From Martensiomyces pterosporus (taxonomy: Eukaryota > Kickxellomycota > Kickxellomycetes > Kickxellales > Kickxellaceae): DNA of 64,000 nucleotides. This document shows, piece after piece, positions 58,560 through 64,000 of this stretch. Within the stretch, counting starts at the first letter, position 1, and each line of letters starts with the position of its first letter. The stretch covers positions 57,209 to 121,208 of the forward strand of contig MU603969.1 in NCBI GenBank assembly GCA_025201845.1, in the 5' to 3' direction. The translations under genes were made by a program, and so were the position numbers. The notes beneath the pieces are model-generated. The model did not search any database, was not told where the DNA came from, and saw only the letters and a list, made by a program, of their open reading frames with translations.

Positions 58560-60092
58560 TCATTCAGACAGCATCTTGGTCCAGTCAACCTTGTCCCAGC
58601 CAAACTGCCTCCTCCAGTCCTCCACGCGGTCGCGTCGCTGGTTGTGGCTCTCCTTAAGCCTGCGTGGCTTGCGGTACACCGTCGGCGGCAGATCCAGGAT
58701 GCCAGCCACAACCTCGCGCCCAAACCACGGAGGGAACCTATCGGGGTTCTCAATGACGTGGCCCATCCCACCGTGCGGATCAAACCACACATGGAAGTAT
58801 GGCATCTTTGCCGTCATCGTATTCCTGAACCCGCCGCGGCGTATAAGCTCCCTAGCCCGCTTGTGGTTGTCGTCCTGATCCCGCACGTTGTCGTTTTCAG
58901 GCGCCACAGGCTCGGTCTTGACCATTGTGTCTATCACCTTTCGGTGCTGGCTCCACTCATCGTCCGACGACAGCAGGCCCTCCTTGAAGTACCCGGGCGC
59001 ATCCATTGCCTTGTCCATGGGCATCGGGATGCATTCAATCACGCAGTGCCCAGCCCTTGACGGGCTGGTGGACATGACTGTCTCGATAAACACTGCGCCC
59101 TGGCTCCTTGCCATAAACATGCGCATCAGACACTTCATGAAATTGTGGATCTCGTCCCACATGTCGTCGTCACACTTGAGCGAGCTGCCAGAGATGTGCT
59201 CGATCGGCGCAATCAGGCAGTGCCCGTCGTTCATCGGCTCTCTATTCGGCAGTGCCAAGTACACACGGTTTCCCAACGCAACAATGGGGAGCTCAGGGGG
59301 TGTCAGCAGGCTCGATCCGTCCCGCCGCTCCGAGTGCCTGAAGCACATGTCGCAGTGGCCCAGGACGGATTCCATCAGTTTGTAGTCCCTGATGGCTGCC
59401 TGCTTCCTTTGCTCCTCAGACTTGCCCTTTTGCTTGGACAGGCGTTCCGTGTTCTCGTCGATGTAGTCCAGGTCGTTGGTGAATCCAGAGTCCCTGGCGA
59501 TTTGGGACGCCAGCGCGCGGTCCATCGAGTCGTCGCCCTCGGTTTCTCGCTCCATTCGCGCCATCTGCATAATTGTCATGGATTCCGCGCCGTCTGAATC
59601 ACCGTCCTTCTTCCCCTTGCCCTTGCCGTCGTTGTTTGGCGCTTTTTGTGAGCTGGCTGGGGGTCGCTCAAGATTCAGCAAACGGCCATGGCTATCAACG
59701 CGGGGCAGAATCACAACGTTGCTCTCGCCTGTTTTGCTTGCTGAGGAAGGAGCGCCCTTGTCGCTCGACACTGCTGTCCCAGCCATGGCAGCGGCTAGCT
59801 GCTGTTCCAAGTCAGCGAGGTCGGCTGATTTTGTCATTCGCGCCTTCATCACCTTTGCACGCAGCTTGTTGAGATCCATGCTGTACGACTGGACCCTGTC
59901 GCTTTTATGGCTGGACCGATCGTCTCTGGCTCTATGGCTACTGCTACTAGTGTGTCCGCTGTGGTGTCTGTTGGATCGGCGACCTGGTGACCGGGACCTG
60001 GACCGCGATCTGCGGCGGTGGCGGTGGCGGTCTCTTGATTCAGACCTGCCCCTGTTTCCTCTGTGTCTGGTCGGGGAATGCGACGGATACAT
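58560..60092 (-). CDS. CWF19: Cwf19-like spliceosome disassembly / lariat-debranching partner
   Basis: A 510-residue protein of the Cwf19/CwfJ family, associated with the post-catalytic spliceosome and Drn1-type debranching cofactors. The N-terminus (1-70) is rich in Arg/Ser/His. A charged central region (LNKLRAKVMKARM, then ADLEQQLAAAM) is typical of CWF19L2. The CwfJ C-terminal domain 1 is HIT-like, with CDMCFRHSER, NRVYLALPNREPMNDGHCLI and APIEHISGSSLKCDDDMWDE. Domain 2 ends with PYFHVWFDPHGGMGHVIE and GREVVAGILDLPP. The C-terminus RVEDWRRQFGWDKVDWTKML matches the family end. No intron is needed. Confidence 0.94.
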   Translation of the reverse strand: MYPSHSPTRHRGNRGRSESRDRHRHRRRSRSRSRSPGRRSNRHHSGHTSSSSHRARDDRSSHKSDRVQSYSMDLNKLRAKVMKARMTKSADLADLEQQLAAAMAGTAVSSDKGAPSSASKTGESNVVILPRVDSHGRLLNLERPPASSQKAPNNDGKGKGKKDGDSDGAESMTIMQMARMERETEGDDSMDRALASQIARDSGFTNDLDYIDENTERLSKQKGKSEEQRKQAAIRDYKLMESVLGHCDMCFRHSERRDGSSLLTPPELPIVALGNRVYLALPNREPMNDGHCLIAPIEHISGSSLKCDDDMWDEIHNFMKCLMRMFMARSQGAVFIETVMSTSPSRAGHCVIECIPMPMDKAMDAPGYFKEGLLSSDDEWSQHRKVIDTMVKTEPVAPENDNVRDQDDNHKRARELIRRGGFRNTMTAKMPYFHVWFDPHGGMGHVIENPDRFPPWFGREVVAGILDLPPTVYRKPRRLKESHNQRRDRVEDWRRQFGWDKVDWTKMLSE

Positions 60093-60599
60093 GGCTCTGT
60101 GGCTATATTCACCTATTGCGGGTTGTTCAGTGTTATTAATGTGACTATGGGCAGCGTGTACAGTTGAAAGGAGAGAGTGAACTGATTTATTGCCCCTTCA
60201 TGGGGTTAGTTGGTATGGGCGGTTATAATTGTGGGATTTACCTATTGAACGAGAGGTGCGGTTCAAAGACGCGCTTCCTTCGCATCGCCATATGGCTACT
60301 GCCATTCATTAAAATCTCCATGAGACGGAACCGCCTGTACCAAGTGCCACCACGACGCGCTGCGCATTTGAGCAGAATTCTCGATGATGGAGCCGATGTA
60401 TTTCCAGTAAACTAAGCTAAGAGCCAAGAAACTAGAAGTCCCCATAGCGGGGTCGGCCAAGGAGCACAAGAAACCATATCGCTGGAACGACAGGATACTA
60501 AGCAGACATATACTGTCCCGCTCGGTGTCCAGAGGACCCTGTGTGAGATAGCCACTGCAAGTGCAAACTTATGCCATCCGGGAGAGCCCGTGAATAAAA
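60093..60599. other. CWF19 promoter and LINE 3' flank
   Basis: 507 bases. The part next to 60600 probably belongs to the 3' untranslated part of the LINE remnant; a minus-strand AATAAA lies near 60185-60190. No gene seen and no poly-A tail recognised. Confidence 0.4.
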
Positions 60600-62067
60600 T
60601 TACCTAGGCACTGTTGTGACTCCTTGTTGCCGGCCTCGCAACATGGACCTGCAAAACTCCTTGAACTCTAGACCGCGGTCGGCAAAGGTTCTTGGAAATC
60701 TCGGCACACCATCTGCTGAGGCTGTCTGGAACCCCCTCTTCTGGTCGCGCCGCATAGTACTGCGGCGGGTGGCGGGTGGGATAGAGGAACGAGGCTCTCG
60801 GTCAATCTGCAGCTTGTTGCGCACTAGCGAGCGGTCGTACGCGTTTGCCACCGCGTTTCTGAACGTGATCCTACATCTGTGAGTGAACTCTTCTGTAAAG
60901 GTTTGGTTTAGTGGGCGGTTGTATTGCCGGTAGTCCCGTTCGAGGGCCTGCTTGAAGTTGTCGATCCACCGCTGGTCCAGGATCAGGTGGCCATGACGCT
61001 CTGCTACAAAGCGAGCACTCATTTCGTCCGCTGCCGGGGTCGCGCTGGTGCTGGGAGGCGGCGGGTCTGCCTCCTGCTCGCCGTGAGCGCAGGTGAGCAT
61101 GTGCACCACTGACTCTGTGACCTGCTCACATCGCGGGCAGAGTCGCATCTCGCGGGCATCTGGGTATGCTGCCGGGCACCAGGCAGTGTTGCGCTTCATC
61201 GTCGGCAAGTTCATGTGCATGGCTGCCAGCCCAAACTCGCGCTCCTTTGAGTCTCCGCCATTTGTGACATAGATGGCGCGGTGGTTTATGTAGGCGCCAT
61301 CTCGCGTGCGGGCCATGCCCAGCGCCGAGAGCATCAGGGCAGTGGACTGCTCCGTGATCTGTGCATCCGGGTGTGCTGTGGCGAGGATCGTGATGAAGCG
61401 CTGCCTGAGCCAGGCGTAGTCCTGGGCCTTCATCAGTGGCAGTGCCTGTTTGGGGGCCAGCTGCCTACCAGTGCACAGCCAGTAGCAGAGTCCAGGCGGG
61501 GAGCCCTGGATGATCTGCCACTGTTTGTCTGGGAATGTGCGCGCCGACTTTGCCAGCATGTCGACGCCTTCGTTGCCTTGGATGCCCGAGTGGCCCTTGA
61601 CCCACCACAGTGAGAGGAAAACCGCGCGGGCGCAGACACACCACAACCCACAACACGAGAGATACCACAGACGAGATCTCAAAAACCCCACACGCCGAGA
61701 CCCCCCCTATATCAGACACAGCGGCAAGATCTGTCTCCGAGTCACAATGCACTGTAACCTCCAGATCATCGGGGACGAGGATGGCTGGGAGGAGCAGTGC
61801 CATCAGCTCTGCGTGGGAGGACGAGCGTGGACCGTCGGCTGTCCAGCCCGAGAACGCAAACGACTTCTGCCTGCCGTCGCTCATCTGCAGGAAGAACTTG
61901 GCAGCGAAGCCGAGGTGAGGCGGGGTGGTGTCTAAGTACATCGACCCGTCAGTGTATACGGCAACCTGCGAGGCAGCCCGGATGTCCTGCACAAAGCTCT
62001 CGGTCTGCCAGCGGGCGCGGACTGTGCGGGGGTTGAACACTGGCCACTGTGGGGGCGGTGCATCAAG
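60600..62067 (-). pseudogene. LINE RNase H and zinc-binding tail, frameshifted
   Basis: In frame with the RT after the TAA stop, the sequence reads to VAVYTDGS (first RNase H Asp), SHAELMALL (Glu) and HCDSETDLAAV (Asp). At the G7 run near 61701-61707 the frame changes; the second frame continues with WWVKGHSGIQGNEGVDMLAK, the final RNase H block. It then ends with a zinc-binding module (LCPRCEQVTESVVHMLTCAH). All four catalytic positions are present but split across two frames. A one-base sequencing error in the homopolymer is an alternative to true decay. Confidence 0.85.
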
Positions 62068-63366
62068 TTAGTCCAGCACTGCCATGTCCAGCCAAGGGTC
62101 AGCGGGAGGAGATGACAGAATGACGTCGAGCATGAGGGTGAAGTTAGTGCGCCAGCAGTGACGCTGAGAGCCGTGAGTCACCTTCCAGCGCTCGAGGGGG
62201 CGGTCCAGGTTGGCTTGGCAGCGGTAGACCATGTCGCATATGCGGTGGGTGCGTGTTCTGGCTAGGGACTGGAGGAACCCTAATGGAGTCCTTGAACGGA
62301 GGATGGCCAGAGCATGGATGCAGGGGAACAGCTGGCTCGACAGCGGCCGCGGGGGCTGCGCGATGTACACTCCTCTGGTGGAGAGCACTCCAGCCATGTA
62401 TTTGAGCCAAGAGCGCCCAATGCCCCGCGCAGGTGTGATGCCACTCATGTCTGGGATGTCGGGGAACTCGAGGGGGTTGCCTGCAAGTGTGTAGTGGGCG
62501 GCTGTGAGGACAATCAGCTCCTGGCCCAGTACTGCGAACTGGGGAGAGCCCTTTCCGTTCAGCAGGCGTTCAGTCAGCGTGATGTTCCGTGCCTCCATGC
62601 GCGACTCGAGGTGGGGAATGCGCATGCCCTGCTTGTGGTGGAATACGGCAGATGGCGTCGTCGAGGGTAGACCGAAGCCATGCTTGAGGTAGACGAGCAT
62701 GGGCGATAGGATATCGGAATACTCCTGTGAGCTCAGTGAAATGCCCATCAGCTTGTACTCGACGCTGGGGAACAGGATGGTGCGGACGACAAACTGGGCC
62801 ATCCGGTCTGTTGTGAGGCGGTTGACCAGTGGCTTCACCAGCTGCTCGGTGTAGCTGCGCATCCACTCTGTGAAGTTGGCCGTGTTGCTTGAGGGGACTA
62901 GGTACTGGCCGAGGATGCGTGTTCCATCGTGGATCGGGGCGGTGTTTGTGATCTCCTCCCTGCCGTTGGGGCCAAGCCAGGTGAGGGGCAGCGGTGGTCT
63001 TTCTGGCCTGTGCGTGTAGGAGATGATCACTGTTTTGCTTGGGTTGACCTGGAGACCAACCATCTTGCACCAGCCAGCAACCACGCCAGCAACCTGCTGC
63101 AGCTGCCAGCGGCTGTGCGCGATCAGCGACAGGTCGTCTGCCATGGCCACTGCCGCCATGTGGATTGGGGGGCCAGAGGAAGCGTGCAGGTAGAAGGCAA
63201 CGAACCGCCGATTCACCTCTACCAGCAACGCATCGTAGACGATCAGCCAGAGGAGCGGGGACAGCGAGTCTCCTTGCGCCAGGCCGCACTTTTGGGTGAA
63301 TGGAACAGGCTGGCGGTGCGCCATTACGAGGCGGGTGATCTGCTCCGGGATACCAAGTCGCTCCAT
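62068..63366 (-). pseudogene. LINE reverse transcriptase fragment
   Basis: 432 codons covering the palm and thumb of a LINE RT. QGDSLSPLLW is RT block B' and AMADDLSLI contains the catalytic Asp pair (Met in place of the usual Phe/Tyr). The frame opens at MERLGIPEQI, which normally follows the block with the first catalytic Asp; that block is missing, and a stop codon lies three codons upstream of the ATG. It ends in an in-frame TAA, after which the same frame continues into RNase H. It is therefore not a functional polymerase as it stands. Confidence 0.88.
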
Positions 63367-64000
63367 GGAGGTTTAAAGCAGTTTGGGGGACACCGAGAAC
63401 TTGTGCGGAGGACTGAAGTTAGAAAAAGAAAAGGTGCTGATACGATGATAAGGAAAGACCTGCCGAAAAACAACTAAGGCGCTGGCCAAGCGCCCCTCAA
63501 GCGTGGCGGAGGGAAAGTTCAGCAGATGGCCAACCCGGTTCCATCTGGGTAAAAAATGCACCCTGGCTTGAGGGAACTCGTGACCTCATGGCTGCCATTC
63601 TGAGAACACCTCCCTTGGCATGCAGCATTTCCATCATGTACGAGAGTGACTTGCGAGCTGGTGCCCTACTCATTACGTAGCGGCAGTCAATGAGTGCTGA
63701 AAGTGGTGGACAGGCACTTCTTTCAGGAAACACGTCGCATGGAGATGGAATGTGCACTATCAGGTCTGTCCGGCTCAATGATAAATAAGGTTTCCGGCGT
63801 GCATCAGCTGGGGCACAAGTGATTATATGGCGCCTACAAGGCGTTGCCCTGGTCTGTTTCTTGAAACGGCAGCAAGGGTTGGGGGAGACAATGTAAGGGC
63901 AAGTGGCGAGAAACACGCTCATGTGTGGTTGGCCGTACATCTTGGCAGGCGTGCTTGCACACGACTTGAAAACGCAGAAAAGCTGCCAGCGGCAAAAAGC
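63367..64000. other. Window edge upstream of the LINE fragment
   Basis: 634 bases. A 147-codon open frame on the minus strand (63497-63940) has no recognisable domain and could be other repeat-derived or chance sequence. The LINE 5' junction seems to lie close to 63370. Confidence 0.35.

Larger units (their letters stand above)
60600..63366 (-). mobile_element. Degraded non-LTR (LINE-type) retrotransposon fragment
   Basis: One element on the minus strand with the order reverse transcriptase, RNase H, zinc-binding tail. It is the RT-RNase H arrangement of I/Tad-like LINEs. It is 5'-truncated: no endonuclease and no first RT catalytic block are present. It carries an in-frame TAA at 62068-62070 and a frameshift at a G7 run (plus-strand C7 at 61701-61707). 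I found no long terminal repeats. Target-site duplications were not identified. Confidence 0.88.

Noticed and set aside
63497..63940. 147-codon minus-strand open frame as LINE ORF1
   Set aside because: No zinc knuckle, coiled coil or RRM is seen, and it is not in frame with the RT; it cannot be supported as ORF1.

Overview
The window is nuclear DNA from a compact fungal genome. It has about 30 protein genes on both strands, mostly uninterrupted, with rare short GT-AG introns (85-117 nt). Fungal or eukaryotic hallmarks include separase, APC11, Rpn11, LSM8, Cwf19, Pwp2, Rpc25, a PNS1-type transporter, trans-polyprenyl (CoQ) synthases and a UGGT ending in HDEL. A UDP-glucose dehydrogenase, a six-segment voltage-gated K+ channel and a HAUS8-like protein point to an early-diverging ('zygomycete') lineage, possibly Kickxellomycotina. 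That placement is inference; I could not compare genomes.

Layout. 0-4 kb: two related orphan genes sharing a short repeated motif, with an SDR enzyme between them. 4-11.4 kb: RPN11 and SGT1 (minus), then PWP2 and a spliced JMJD5/KDM8-type dioxygenase (plus). 11.8-16.2 kb: tandem mitochondrial 3-oxoacid CoA-transferase (SCOT) genes, one with two introns and one with none. 16.4-24.1 kb: an SRm160-like PWI protein and separase. 24.3-25.6 kb: an AT-rich orphan. 26-37.5 kb: FPP synthase, UDP-glucose dehydrogenase, LSM8, PNS1, TRIP4/Rqt4, a coiled-coil protein, a bacterial-type HisRS with a mitochondrial presequence, and APC11. 37.6-45.7 kb: UGGT, an uncharacterised gene and CFD1/NUBP2. 45.8-53.2 kb: two COQ1-like genes flanking a mitochondrial membrane protein and an S28 peptidase; the first copy is interrupted by a 660-base N run. 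53.7-60.1 kb: RPC25, a HAUS8-like gene, the K+ channel and CWF19. 60.6-63.4 kb: a broken LINE-type retrotransposon.

Most genes are housekeeping genes in head-to-head or tail-to-tail pairs with short spacers. Recurring functions are chromosome segregation (separase, APC11, HAUS8-like, possibly a Spc34-like protein), RNA processing (LSM8, Cwf19, SRm160-like, Pwp2) and isoprenoid/ubiquinone-chain synthesis (FPP synthase plus two COQ1 copies). I found no CRISPR array, rRNA or convincing tRNA. The most unusual signals are the repeat-motif orphan pair, the two enzyme duplications (one with intron asymmetry, one colliding with an assembly gap), the AT-rich orphan, the bacterial-type HisRS, a possible spliced microprotein gene near 56 kb, and the decayed LINE.
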